A DNA stretch of 64,000 nt from Aedes albopictus. Its lineage: Eukaryota; Arthropoda; Insecta; Diptera; Culicidae. How positions within the stretch are numbered: position 1 is the first letter of the stretch; each line of letters opens with the position of its first letter. Under the pieces are notes generated by a model. That model was not told the DNA's origin and ran no database searches. It worked only from the letters and a program-made list of their open reading frames with translations. A program made the position numbers and the translations under genes. The DNA is taken from assembly GCF_035046485.1 (NCBI RefSeq), contig NC_085138.1:290638256-290702255 (forward strand), in the 5' to 3' direction. Of this stretch, positions 10,612 through 22,370 are shown piece by piece.

Positions 10612-11542
10612 CCCAACTAACAATAACTCATTTTACAAACACCTTTACGACGAATTGATTCAGCATGATGCTGAATAACATTTGGATAATTTTCAGGCAC
10701 AACCTTTGTTCGGGTTTTGTTCACACAAATTTGGAGAAACTAAAAAGCTGAGTGTTGTGTACCAACTGAACTGTTTGTTGTTAAATCGTTTTGCAACTAT
10801 ATAGTAAAGCTGTTATTCAGCTTTAGCAAAAATGATAAAAAGTAAACAAAATGCAATTTTTTTTCAATTTCCACGAGAGTTTATAATTGGAACTCAATGC
10901 TGTGAACAAATATTGTGAAATAATAACTACACATAAATTTACCTAAATCCAGATTCGAACTCGAGACCCGTCGATTGCCAGCCGCATGCCTTCCTATCTG
11001 CGCCATCCTAGAGATGATGAATTGCAGCGCCCAAATCAAAACATAAACTTCCCGTGGTTTAATAATGATCAGACTTCGACTCCTATTCAGCAGTGGTGAA
11101 TTAGCACAGACATTATGGTTAGCGACTGAACAACAGTTTAATTCAGCTGTTGTTCAGTAAAAAACACGTGTTTTTTTTATCATGTACTCTGAGTCGAAGT
11201 ATGACGAAACAAAAGCGCTTATTTGACTAGAGAAAAACACATTAAACAGATACATGTGCTAATTTTTACATGAACTTAACAAGAAGCATAAAAAAAGTCT
11301 TGTTAAACTATGTTGTAAAGGAATCACTGCGGGTCGAATAAAAATCTTATTAAACGCTTGAAAAGTGTTTAAAATTATCATTGTTAATACCAATACGAAA
11401 AGTTGAACATTGGATACCTTTTCAATTGAAATAGCATTTGCTCAGTAATGTGTACAGCATGATTTTAGTTCAGCTATAATAACTATTATACAGCAACAAT
11501 TCAGCATGCATGCTTGTTTGCGGCTGGCGATTGTTAGTTGGG
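10612..11542. mobile_element. Non-autonomous DNA element inserted in a LINE
   Basis: The terminal inverted repeat CCCAACTAACAAT is mirrored by ATTGTTAGTTGGG at the right end, with a 2-3 bp target duplication (TT or TTC). The interior is AT-rich with short palindromes such as TTCAGCATGATGCTGAA and TTCAGCTGTTGTTCAG. A degenerate tRNA-like segment lies at about 10948-11030. No transposase frame is seen. Confidence 0.65.
10948..11030 (-). repeat. Degenerate tRNA-like sequence inside a DNA element
   Basis: The minus strand gives an A-box-like TGGCGCAGATAGGA and a B-box-like GAGTTCGAATC spaced as in a tRNA. It is probably a SINE head or tRNA-derived segment carried by the element, not a functional tRNA. 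Confidence 0.4.
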
Positions 11543-12045
11543 TTCTTCTACCACCTCGAAAGTATCCCCGTCTATCGTAACATATTGCTGCCAAGGCTTG
11601 TCCTGTCTCGCTCAGTCCCACCTACCAGCATGTACTTTGTCTTCGCCGCATTCACCACCAGTCCGACCTTTGCTGCTTCACGTTTCAGGCGGGTGTACAG
11701 TTCTGCCACCGTTCCAAATGTTCTAGCAATAATATCCATGTCATCTGCAAAACAGACGAATTGGCCGGATTTCGTGAAGATCGTACCCCGGCTGTTGAGC
11801 CCGACTCATCGCATAACACCTTCCAGGACGATGTTGAGGAGTAGGCATGAGAGTCCACCACCTTGTCGCAGTCCCCGTCGAGATTCGAATGAACTGGATA
11901 GTTCACCCGAAATGGAGGATTTGCCATACGGTGAAGATCTGGTCCGTTGTCGACCGGACGTCGATGAAACCGGCTTGGTAACTTCCCACGAACGACGGTA
12001 TCGCAGCAGAACTTATCAAGATAGGCTCGGAAAAGTTGGTCACCT
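11543..12045 (-). mobile_element. LINE family A remnant, reverse transcriptase with internal deletion
   Basis: The minus strand shows the catalytic-site region FADDMDIIARTFGTVAELY and, upstream of it, the SYQAGFIDVRSTTDQIFT block. The part between these (the usual palm segments) is deleted: the sequence jumps from 'QIL' directly to a segment related to 'SRRGLRQGDG'. It is a dead copy, separated from its 3' part (10036-10611) by a DNA element. Confidence 0.7.
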
Positions 12046-12492
12046 GTCTGCATCAGTTAGTAATCAAGATCTGGGAAACCAACAGCTACCGGAGGAGTGG
12101 AAGGAAGGGATAATCTTTCCCATCCACAAGAAAGGCGACAAGCGAATGTGTGAGAACTTTCGAGCGATCCCCATTTTGAATGCCGCCTACAAAGTGCTAT
12201 CCCAGATCATCTTCCGTCGTCTTTCACCTAAAGTAAATGAGTTCATGGGAAGTTACCAAGCCGGTTTCATCGACGGCCGGTCGGCAACGGACCAGATCTT
12301 CACCGTACGGCAAATCCTCCAGAAATGCCGTGAATACCAGGTCCCAACACACCACCTGTTCATCGACTTCAAAGCGGCATACGACAGTATCGACCGCACA
12401 GAGCTATGGAAAATCATGGGCGAGAACAGCTTTCCCAGGAAGCTTACCAGACTCATAGAGTACAGCGTCCCTTACCTCCGGTCTCAGAGCTG
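12046..12492 (+). mobile_element. LINE family A remnant, reverse transcriptase, head-to-head with its neighbour
   Basis: The frame includes LPEEWKEGIIFPIHKKGDKR, ILNAAYKVLSQIIFRRLSP, YQAGFIDGRSATDQIFT and FIDFKAAYDSIDRTELW, the first half of a reverse transcriptase. It is in the opposite orientation to 11543-12045, yet the two overlap in content (both carry the YQAGFID block), so they are two copies or an inverted duplication, not one inverted element. It ends abruptly at a short A-rich tract. Confidence 0.75.
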
Positions 12493-13018
12493 AAAAAAAA
12501 AAAACAGTCGAAAGCTTACCTCCTTCATTATCCTTTGGGGAATTGTGCTTCCCGAACTTCGTCCTCTCTGTGGTACCAGGTGAATCCTGCGGTTTGTTTC
12601 CCCCGTTGTTCTTAGGGGAATAAGAGGTTAGTCCCTTGTCCGTCCCTCTTCCAATCTTGGTCCGCCGGTTCTAGGCTTACCAAGACTTCCACAACGACAG
12701 GGCCTTGACTACCACGTCCGCTAGTTGGAAATGCCGGGGAATAGGCGCCATGTCCTTTTTGCGTCCCAGGAACAACAATTGCGTCCGGATACCAGGGGTT
12801 GTCCACCAGTTCCGGTAGGGTGGTGGGGGTGTGGCATCCGCACTGACGGGGCCCCGGCTATCCTTGACTCCTGTTGTCGTGGTAGGTACTATTCGTTGAT
12901 TCATAAGTTGGTGGCTGCAGTGTGGGGATCAGTGGCTGCTCAGTCGACTCTTGATGTACAGTTGTTTGAATGTGGGATTTCAGTGATGATGATGATAAAA
13001 ATATACAAGATCGATAGC
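12493..13018 (+). mobile_element. Probable 3' end of a non-LTR element
   Basis: GC-richer sequence without long frames ends in GTGATGATGATGATAAAAA, a short tandem-triplet tail of the kind seen at 3' ends of many insect LINEs. Assignment to a family is uncertain. Confidence 0.4.
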
Positions 13019-13842
13019 TTGTAGAGGACTTGGCGTGAGCGTAATTACGTTAATTTCTTCGCTTTTCCACCTCTCCTGTGGTGTTCCTTTTTCCGCATTG
13101 AATCGGTGGAAGGAGGGTTGCAATCGCCCGAAGAACAACTGTGGTCAGAATTAGAATGGACCATTTTGGAGGGGATGGATATGTGAGAATCGTTGGATGT
13201 TCCTGTGGCCTTCACTAAACATTACTATTCTGAGGGTCAATTTAAATACACAACGCTACTAAATTTGTGCAGACTGATTTTCGTTTCCATTCAACAGAAT
13301 TATGTTGTCAATTTTACCATGGACTCGATTTACGATTAAAAAAGTTTCTGTTGGCAACCGGATTCGAACCAAGAACCTTGACATCACCAGGCCAAGGAAT
13401 TGGCATCCCTACCCCACCAATGCAATGTTTTCGTAGCCAGCATAACTGCGGCTCAAGCGTGAGGCTCAAGCTGACAACCTATCTTTTAACACAGGAGCAT
13501 AGTTTTAATGCTCGGTAAGAAAACAAGAAGACCATAACAGTCCCCTGCACCAGGCTTGCACGATACCACTCGGCTATCGAACCGGTTGATGTTAGAACAT
13601 TTTTATGCTTGTCATTACTGCAAGCCGCCTTTCAGTGTTGGGAATAGCAGAAATCATACTGTGAGCGGATGCGTTTTCGTCATTAGTTTCGTCGGTCCTT
13701 TACAAAGTAATCAATCATAATCCGGCTAAGGGGAAGGTTCACGCGAGTCTTCGATGGCAGCAGACAGGTTTCCGTGACAATCGTATGTGAACCATATTGT
13801 TGCGTTCCTTATCGTCTTTGAGCAAATCAATGAACTCCAAGG
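13019..13842. other. Intergenic sequence with a tRNA-like SINE relic
   Basis: The minus strand near 13340-13440 carries a B-box-like GGTTCGAATCCGG, so a decayed tRNA-derived SINE is likely. A second fragment near 13560-13590 ends in ATCGAACCGG. Nothing else is recognised. Confidence 0.4.
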
Positions 13843-14270
13843 GTGTTTATTCATTACGAAAATGCTATAGACTGTCTAAAACACGAAAACATTTGGGAAG
13901 TCCTTATACGCAAGGGTATTCCAGACCACATCATCGACCTCATTGAAGCACAGGACGAGGTGTTTATCGATCGATCGATCGATGAAATGACTGATAACGT
14001 TGCTTCCTTAGTTCAACAGCACTCTGATATGCAGAGTAAACTCGGTGATTCTACCGATCACTCCGCGGCAGCAGGGCTTACCATCATCGTCAACAAGACC
14101 AAATCGTTGGATGTAAACACGGTCAACCCTTCCACGGTAGCTTTACGGTAGCTGGACAGTGGACAAGCAATGCATAATGTTAAAAGCTTCCAATATCTTG
14201 ATAGCCAAATGTAGGCCGATGATGGTGGCATCAAGACCGACGCCTTGTAGGTACAAGGATCAAAAAGGTG
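13843..14270 (+). mobile_element. Non-LTR retrotransposon remnant (family B), reverse transcriptase
   Basis: Translated pieces include IHYENAIDCLKHENIWEVLI and KGIPDHIIDLIEAQDEVF (fingers/palm), then LTIIVNKTKSLDVNTVNPST, then after a frameshift the NVKSFQYLG-like segment. The catalytic Asp pair region is decayed. An ATCGATCG expansion lies at 13965-13985. It differs from family A in sequence. Confidence 0.7.
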
Positions 14271-14785
14271 AGGGCTACTTCTTCGAGTTTGTAGTGTGTA
14301 TACCTAGGTCTCCATTACACAGAAATGACGTCCCAGTTTGCTGCCAGAAAGTGACAACACTACAGAAATGTTCAACACCGTCGCTTTCCTTGGAAACGGA
14401 AAAAGAACATTTCTGTCTTGACAAATGTGAAAAAAAGGCTAGACATTTCAGGCCAAACATGTCTAAAGGTCCTATCTGCAGGAGAGAGGCTCTCTTTGGT
14501 TTCTCTCTCTTTCGTTGATATCTCAGCTGTTTATTTGTATTATGATTGTATTGCATTGAACGATGGTCAAAACAGTCGTCTTTTGATTTGTACTGCAAAA
14601 ATAGTTGAAAAGTGTACCATTACATTGTACTTTCGGCTGTACACCAGTAAAACCTGGTGTGTATCAGTGGAGAACACACAACGACTGCAAGTTTTCATCA
14701 ACAGATGATTGCGGCATAAAATTCATGCATGGTGGCCTGACAATTGGACCTCCAAGCGTTGTGGATCGTCGATGTCATCAAAAGC
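14271..14785. other. Unassigned sequence splitting LINE family B
   Basis: About 500 bp separate the reverse transcriptase and C-terminal parts of the family B LINE. It is probably an inserted element, but I could not define its ends. Confidence 0.35.
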
Positions 14786-15035
14786 CGATAGCAACAGAAA
14801 TTCGGGAGTGAAAATGGAGGTGGGTCGGCCACATTCTTCGCAGAGATCGAAACGAAATCTGTAAGAAATTGTTAAACTGGAACCCGGTAGCACATCGCAG
14901 GAAAGGCAGATTAGATGTTCATGGCGGCGAAGCCTCATCTAAGAAATGAAGGAAGTCGACAGAGATTTGTCCTGGCCTCAGGTCAAGGCAAGGCGGGAAA
15001 TCGATCAGAGATCTTGCACTTCGGCCCTTTGTATC
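14786..15035 (+). mobile_element. LINE family B remnant, C-terminal part
   Basis: Frames give WRWVGHILRRDRNEICKKLL, then NWNPVAHRRKGRLDVHGGEA and EVDRDLSWPQVKARREIDQR, the conserved tail of this LINE type (hydrophobic-RW-GH motif and Trp-rich end). Stops and frameshifts show it is inactive. Confidence 0.7.
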
Positions 15036-15660
15036 ATCATTGATACTCAGGCCTGAAAATATGTATGGATATAATAATCATGTGTGTTTGAAAATAGAAC
15101 ATTGACATTTTCACTACGAATGTAAATGTTTAGAAAAAAAAACATCGTAAATTCCACAACCCACACACAATTTGGTCTTTGACTGATTACAAATGTCAAT
15201 ACTACAATCGCAACATACGCTTTGAAAATCCCCGATATGAGGAGTGCTATCTCAGCAGGTGCAGCACTTGTCCAAATTAGTTTTATTGCCAGTTCAGTTG
15301 TAACCTGAAATCGCAATGCACTGCACTGCCATCTGGGCGTGCGCTGTTGACATGACATACAACCAACCTGGTACCACCAGGTAAATTGTTTACCATTCTT
15401 GCTCGGTATTGTTTACTCCATGTTACTGATAAAATCCATTATTTTCGCTGTATCAAATCAATCAAGCTTTGGAGCTCACATAACCGTCGGCGGGAAGTAC
15501 TGTGCGGTAATATCTTGATTGATATGCATATTTGTGTAAAATCGATGTTTAAGTAGATGACGAAGAACTTTATTTTCGTATTGTTTTTAAAGCTATGCTT
15601 ATGGCATCATTTCGAGGCTAGCTAACTGCCATGGTATTGACTTTTTTTAAATTTTTAACC
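15036..15660. other. Intergenic, downstream of the glycosidase gene
   Basis: No gene or clear repeat. It should contain the 3' UTR of the minus-strand gene that ends at 15666, but I could not choose a polyadenylation site. Confidence 0.4.
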
Positions 15661-15665
15661 TTATT

Positions 15666-18386
15666 TTAAAGCAGCTTTTGCAGTGCCAGAATCGCTAGAA
15701 CACTTGCAAACAAAGCCGGAGCAAGGCGTGTCATGTGAGCGGCATTCTGATCGGCGACCTTAATACCGATTTTGGTGTCCTTCAGCTGGCAGCCGTTGAA
15801 GTCGGACGCTCTGTTCGGGCGGATTACGACTTGGTCCTTGAACGTAACTGAGGGAGAGAGAGAGGGAATCATTATTTGGACCGAAATTTTAGTAATATAT
15901 GGAAGAATCTACTTACCAAAGCAAGAGTCGCAAGCGCTGAGCTCCACGCCGTCAACGGTTATTTTAGCAAGATTTGTATTTAATTGGTGCTTTAGACCAA
16001 ACGTAATGTCAGTGGTTTTGATGTCCAAATAGAATTTAATTCCCAAGTAGTTAATTTCAGGAATGTAGAGTCGGCTAGTTCCGGGCAGCAGTAATGGCTT
16101 CGTGATAACCATTTCCCCATTGCGTAGGCGAACACCAGCGTAGCCGTTGATGACGGACTGCAGGAAACCACCGGCTCCTGTTATGAAATTACCGGCACCA
16201 TCGGTTCCGTCTCCGTTCTCGCTCCAAACGTTGTACGGAGCTCGCATGTACTGTTGGTAGCTCTTGGTGAACATTTGCTCTGCTTCCTGCATCTGTCCTA
16301 GCTCGAGATGGCCAATGGTATGCATAGCCCACGTCATGGCGGGGCCATTAGAGCGAGTTACCTGGCTGTAAATCGCCAAGTTGTTGGCTTTCGTTGAATT
16401 GTCCATTTGGAATTCTAGAGGATAACCGAGGAGAACAACATCAGCCTGTTTGATCAAGGTTCCTTGCTGGTAACCTTCGAATTGCGGGAAGAAGTCCTTC
16501 TCTTTGTCATGTAGCAGCGTCATTCCTTTGCCAACTTCAGTGAATTGAGCACGCTCTTCTCTGGTAGCTCCTACAATCCCTTCACATAGACAACCGGCGA
16601 ACTCTCCAAACATGAGGTTATGAGCGGCCACCACATTGGTGAATGGGTTATTGCTGACGTTGTGGTGATCTTCATCAGGACCCATGATACGATGGATGTC
16701 GTAGAGGTCAGTAACGTTGTTGTATTCGACACGACTTCTCCAGAACTTGGCGGTTTCGTACGCCAGCCGGCAACCTTCCGTGCGCATCCATTCCACGTCT
16801 TCGGTTGCATAGAAGTACTGTCTAGCGGCGAAAGCTATGTCAGCTGTAATGTGGTGTTGGTACTCTACGACTTCCGGACAGCATTCTGGAGTTGTTTCCG
16901 TACCTGTGAAAGCTGATTCCCATGGGAATTGCCAACCGTCATATTCGTTTTTCTTGGCAATATCTACGGCCGCTTGGTGAACTACGGTTCGGTAACGCAG
17001 CAGTTTTCGAGCGTTCTGAGGATCCATCAGCAAGATCGGTGGGTACATCCATATTTCTGTATCCCAGAAGCTGTGGCCTTGGTACTCCATCAGCTCTTCT
17101 CCGCCACGCCCCAAACCGGAAGGTGAAAGACCATAGAACGGATAGCTGCTAATCTGGTTGGTATAAGTGGACGGTAGTGAACTGGACAGGTAGAACGAAC
17201 TTGCTCTTAGCACTCGATCAAGGTTATCATTTCCTTCTACCGTGATTCCATATCGTTCCCACACACGTTCCATTTCACGGAAGTGGAACGATTCAACACT
17301 GGATGGCATCATAGAACGAAGTTCGGTTTCCGCCTCAATTGTCGAGTGCGCAAACACAGTGAAGAAGTAGAACTCTTCTGCGGTTTTGTCTATGGTCAGC
17401 TGCATTTGTCGAAGAGCAGGATAGTACACACAGACATCATGCCCGTATTGTTGGTAACGGCTGTCTTCCACCACGTTAGTTTTACCACACACTCGATCAT
17501 AGGTTACATCATTCACTAACACCACCTGCGGCAGACCGAAAGTGATGTCCACACTGGGAAGCCCTTCACGTCGATCAAGATTCACGGTGATGAGGCTCTG
17601 GGAGTTCAGTCGCTGAATGCGCACCTTGTTGACGATCGCCTTGTCATAGTACCGATTGGGATAAACATCATGCACGATACGGAAGCTTCCCAATGGGTCT
17701 TCGTACACAGTACGGAACATATTATTCTTCATGTCCAATTGGTAAGAGCACCCGGTCGGCTCGGCAAGGCTGCTTGAACAGTAGGGCATCTGGAGGTTTG
17801 CATAGTTGGGAATACGGGCTCGATGACTCAGGCCTTGCTGACCGTTGTAGACTCCGTTCATGTGTACGGCATCGCCGTAGACTACAAAAGCAATGTTTCC
17901 GTTGGCTAGGGTAGGAGTGACGGCTTTGGCGGGTAGGCTACATGGGAGAGATATACGATTATTGATTAGTACTGTGAGAATTTAAGGTGGTTATCTTATC
18001 ACGAGTATGAAGATATGACTTATGACCATCATGGTCTGTAGCTAATCCTATTCGCTTATTGGGGTTTCGAATGGTAACTTAGTATTTAAGTTTTGGCTGA
18101 AATTTAAATCATTTGAAAATGCTAGATACTTCAAAAGGTCTTCAGAATTAGAAATTTGATAGATCGAGTTAGAAATAGCTCTTTAAATTGTTTAAATTTT
18201 ACTACGCTTCCAAACCACTATGGTACACTTGTCCTCAAAAAGTTCAATTATGACTTCGATATGCACACGGATTACTCACCGGTTGGCTGTGAAGAGGAAA
18301 TTCGCATCGTTTCCGCAAACGGTCGTGGTACCGATGGTAACCAGTATCGCCACCACCAAGGGGGCAACTCTGGTAGAATGGAACAT
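15666..18386 (-). CDS. GH65 glycosidase, PGGHG/acid trehalase-like 1 type, secreted
   Basis: Three exons on the minus strand: 18280-18386, 17937-15917 and 15847-15666, with GT..AG junctions (CCG/GTGAGT..TGTAG/C; TTTG/GTAAGT..CTCAG/TT), giving 769 residues. The chosen start MFHSTRVAPLVVAILV begins a signal peptide cleaved near VCG; an in-frame Met 56 codons upstream would bury it. After it come an N-terminal beta-sandwich region and the alpha-barrel. SFWDTEIWMYPP is at about 325-336 (Asp near 328 matches a family acid), RIMGPDEDHHN holds Glu near 458, KQADVVLLGYP is at about 532, and WSENGDGTDGAGN holds Glu near 609. Family members remove glucose from glucosylgalactosyl-hydroxylysine of collagen; the insect substrate is unknown and older annotations say acid trehalase. 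The last residues (ALFASVLAILALQKLL) are hydrophobic, suggesting a GPI or membrane anchor. Human PGGHG has about 737 residues. The frame is intact. Confidence 0.9.
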
Positions 18387-18690
18387 TGTCTCGCTATCAA
18401 TGTCCACCTGTGTCAAATGCCGGTGGTGGGTGGGATGATTTTGACACCTGTCGCCGTTCGTGTTTCGTTTCAGACTGAGCTTGCTGAACAACTGGATCGT
18501 TCGTATTTCTAGCTGTTTTGCTTGGGCGGCGGTGTGCAATTGACTAAATGACATGATAAGGAACCCTTCCCGTCCGGCAAAACTTTATCATCGGTGACGA
18601 CTATTCGCATTCGGGTCATGACGTTATCCATGCGACCAAGGGCCCAAACAAAACTTTAGTGTATGTAGGCAATCAGTGACGTCGACAGTC
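18387..18690 (-). promoter_or_regulatory. 5' flank of the glycosidase gene
   Basis: It should hold the leader and promoter. The open frame continues upstream of the chosen Met to about 18554, so the transcript probably starts in or beyond this part. I see no TATA box that I would defend. Confidence 0.35.
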
Positions 18691-18932
18691 ATAGACGAAA
18701 ACTACCCGTCATAAATATCGATTCTTATTTAAGTAGTACAACATCTAACAATTCGAGTATAAGATATCATCTAGAATAGCTAAAAAATTTCAATAATCTA
18801 CAAAAGATGTCGTTCAGTTTGCTGAAGACGTTGCTTTTCCAGATGAATAGGATTCAGAGATTCTTAAGTTTTGGAGACAATCAATTGAGTCTTCTTACGA
18901 CTTCATACTTATGACGGGTAGTGTGTTGAGGC
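18691..18932. mobile_element. Possible MITE with CTACCCGTCATAA ends
   Basis: ACTACCCGTCATAAATAT at the left is mirrored by ACTTATGACGGGTAGT near 18908-18923. The inside is AT-rich and not clearly palindromic. No target duplication was resolved. Confidence 0.45.
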
Positions 18933-19980
18933 ACGTTACAAAATGCTTTACTGCTACCAGTGTGTCCGCAGTGATTCACACGCGGCAAGGAGCTGCTGGC
19001 TGGTATATTGAGGAACATTTCGTGCTAATTTAAGCACCTCAACAACCAAAACTAAGGCTTAGCGTGGGATTCAACGAGCTTCGATAACGGCCAAATATTG
19101 ATCAATTGAGTACGTTCGTTATCTCGCGGGAATACATGTCAGCCGTTTTGCTGTCAATTGTTGAGGTCATTTTTCGACAGAGAATTGCATAAGATAGGAA
19201 TACCGGGCCAGTGAGTATGTGCCAATCTCTTTTTTTACGTTTTGTTTTATCAAGATCGTTATTGCAAATCGCACGATGAATCCTCGAAAAATTGTTACTC
19301 GCTCGTTGTGTCTCAATATCTCGATAAAGACACTTGAAGTGTTGTTGATGGCCACTCGATTGCCGAGAATCCAACAGCTGTTCATCCAGAATGTATTATT
19401 TTTTACCAAACTCGACGAAATAATTAAAAAACTGCACCTCAGCAAACTTGATTTCTTGGAGATTTTAACAAGACGGAATAATGCATTATGACCTATTTAA
19501 TGGTCTAGGCTTTTCTTTACGAGGTTCTAGCAAATTTCATACTGTTTTATATTCTTATGCGTTTTAACTACGTAACCTTTATCCATTACTTTATGGATTT
19601 GTTTCTCGTCGTATGTGCTTCTTTTTGTTATTTTTTTCTTGTTGTTATGTTTACCTTATTTTTATTTTTTTTCATTCAATTTGTTTTTTTTTGCATTCTT
19701 TTAATTAAAATATGTAAATTGGCTTTTTGATGATTGTCCCATATCTCAAGTAGCATTAGGGCAATTATCGCTGAGACCGGCCCACTATTTACACCTTGTC
19801 TTCAAAAATGTTTAAGGTACCTCTGGAGCCGACCTACTGAAGGTGTCGATTTTCTGAAAGTCCTTGCTATAAAAGTAAGGCAAATGCATTTGGTTACTCA
19901 AATTGATGGACCCTCCGCTAGTTAGAGCCACAACAATTTTTGCGACCCCTCGATTTTGGTCAAATGGTGACTCATTTAAA
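18933..19980. other. Intergenic, T-rich
   Basis: No supported gene. 19600-19730 is strongly T-rich. The short frames are not convincing. Confidence 0.4.
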
Positions 19981-19994
19981 CCGTTATAACATGG

Positions 19995-20080
19995 TTTTTA
20001 ACCCCCTCCCCCTCCCCGTGGACAAGCGTGGATTTTTCATTGACCCCTACCCCCCTCCCGCATTGTCCACGTGGACATCA
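19995..20080 (+). repeat. C-rich/GTCCACGTGGAC repeat, copy 1
   Basis: Contains CCCCCTCCCCCTCCCC, GTGGACAAGCGTGGATTTTT and TGTCCACGTGGACA. A direct second copy is at 21672-21775. Confidence 0.6.
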
Positions 20081-21671
20081 GAAAAAAAAGTTTTTTTTTC
20101 ACATTTCTAAAAAAATAGAAAAAGTGATTTTGAAAAGTTTTTTTTAAATTTTTTTCGTAAATCATGTCTTAAATATTATTGAATATTATATAAAATACAA
20201 ATATTCTATAGCTTCACATAGAATACAAACAAGTAGTACAAAATAGGTACCTACAAGTTTTCAACATTGTTTTTAATTCAGCTTAATATTTGTGAGAGTA
20301 TGTGTTCTGGCAGCACGGACGACGTTTGCCAGCGCCGAATACAGAATCCTACTCATCGGACAGATGTCTACGATCAACAATGACTTGACATTGCACAGAC
20401 GCAGATGCCGATAAACGTGTGGTTGCTATTGTTCAACGTGATTGAAATTTGATATTTTTTTATGACAAATTGTGCAGTATGGATTAATGCTTATGAATTA
20501 GCTAATTGATAGTTTCACCGTGGGTTTAAGCCGATTATATTTTTGAATTCGTTTATTTTTGAGTGGATATAGGTATGATTGTATACTCCAGTTGCTTATA
20601 GGTCTTATAGGTTAGCTGAACAGACGAATGTTCTATTATTATTTGTAGAGTCGTGAAAGTGGCTGAGGCTCGTTTTGCAGGGTAACCGACCGCGCATATA
20701 GGTATATAAAGTACCACTAGGTATGTTCAAATTATGAATGATAGATAAATCGTGTCCTGTATTGATTGATACCACCGATAGGTAACGGTAACAAACGCTT
20801 TCCTAAAGCATCGTGTCCGAGGGGAAACGAACGGCATAGGCAAGACTAAATGTACTAAATTTCACATGACTCTCTCGACGCACTTTCTAATAAAAACGAC
20901 TCTTTTTAGCTTTGAGCTGCAAACACAATTGCTGCTACTAGACTCTTCCCCTATCCGAACAGTGTGGGTTCGATTCTTGCTCCAGTTGGTGAAAAATTTT
21001 CGTCAAACGGAAATTCTTCATTGGGTGTTTTTCGTGTAATGTCTATCGCCTAATGTTAGTGGTTGTTCAATGTTTAGTCTGTACAGCCTCTGGTTCAAGA
21101 CGGTGTTTTTTAGAATATTTATTCAATCTATGATTGTCTGATTATTTTGTGGAGATAAGGTAATTTTTAATCTTAGATTTTTGTTGAGATAAGATTATAT
21201 TTCTTAGATTCTTACAAAATCCAAAATTTACAGCAACTAAATTGTATTGGTGAGGCTTAGACTTCAATATCCATTAGAAACATCTTAAATTTTAAAAGAA
21301 CCTACAAAAAAAAAGTTTTGGAGATAAGCCTGCATATCCCTACATGTATTTTGAAACTTTGAAGTAGCTTTAAAAGTTGATATGAAATCTAGAAAAATTC
21401 ATACAGAACTTCAAAGAAAATTTTCTGTCTGAAACACCAACATTTGCATGGTCTACACTCCATTTTAAATCTCCAGTATATTCCTCGATGAAGAAAACTA
21501 AGTAGTTAGAAATTCTGATAATTTAAAACAAATTAGTCTGTGAATCTGTACCATATTTTTTTTTGTATAATAAAATAAAATGTATGAAAGAACTGTTGAA
21601 GAGAATCTCATCAATAATGCGACATAATTTGTTTCGTTTGTTGATTCTTGTTTCCTAATTTATATGCTAAT
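20081..21671. other. Spacer between two C-rich repeats
   Basis: AT-rich, no coding region recognised. It may be the body of an element ended by the two C-rich copies, but these are in direct, not inverted, orientation. Confidence 0.35.
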
Positions 21672-21775
21672 GTTGTCCACGTGGACATTTGACGAACCCC
21701 CACCCCCCTCTCCGTGTACAAGCGTGGACTTTTCGCTAACCCCCTCCCCCCTCCACGCTGTCCAGGTGGTATATG
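21672..21775 (+). repeat. C-rich/GTCCACGTGGAC repeat, copy 2
   Basis: The same motifs as copy 1 in the same orientation: TGTCCACGTGGACA, GTGTACAAGCGTGGACTTTT and CCCCCTCCCCCCTCCACGC. Confidence 0.6.
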
Positions 21776-21919
21776 GACGGCCTCTTTTTTCACCATGATG
21801 GCAACCACCGATTTCAAAATTTTTGCATCAATTGAAAGCTGAGACATTTATACATAACATATCAAAAAATTTTCTTCTTTCAAAAGTTATCTGCCGTTTT
21901 GTTATTTTACGACTTATTT

Positions 21920-22370
21920 TGTTGTCAGCCGTTAGTAAGGATCCTAGGTAGATGAATTTCTTCATTACTTCGATGATATCTTTGTCTATAGTGTCAATAC
22001 TTTCTACAGTGAGAATGCTCGGTTGCGCCTACCAGCATGTAGGTACTTTGTTTTTGAAATTTTCACCTCCAGAACAAACGTTGCTGCTTCCCGTTTTGGG
22101 CGGGTGTTGTACAGTTCTGCGACTGTTTCAAATGATATGACGATAATGTCCATGTGATTCGCGAAGCCAATACATTGTCCGGATTTCATGTAAATCGTAC
22201 TCGACTGCTTATCGCATTATACCGTCAAAACTTGTCACAGTCCTAGTGAGACCCGAATGAACTGGATAGTTCATCAGATACCCTTACTGGTGATGCATTG
22301 AGACCTGGTATTTGCGTCATTTCTGGAGGATGCCATTGCCATACGGCGAAGATTTGGTCCATTGACCGGC
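21920..22370 (-). mobile_element. LINE family A remnant, reverse transcriptase
   Basis: The minus strand gives FANHMDIIVISFETVAELYN, the decayed FADD catalytic region, and downstream ISKTKYLHAGRRN. Near 22240-22370 it shows the same kind of internal loss of palm segments as the copy at 11543-12045. Dead. Confidence 0.65.

Noticed and set aside
16571..17914. Plus- and minus-strand frames overlapping the GH65 exons
   Set aside because: Shadows of the real coding frame; no independent motifs.
18156..18512. 118-residue plus-strand ORF at 18156-18512
   Set aside because: It overlaps exon 1 of the minus-strand glycosidase, where the signal peptide and splice donor fit the minus strand.
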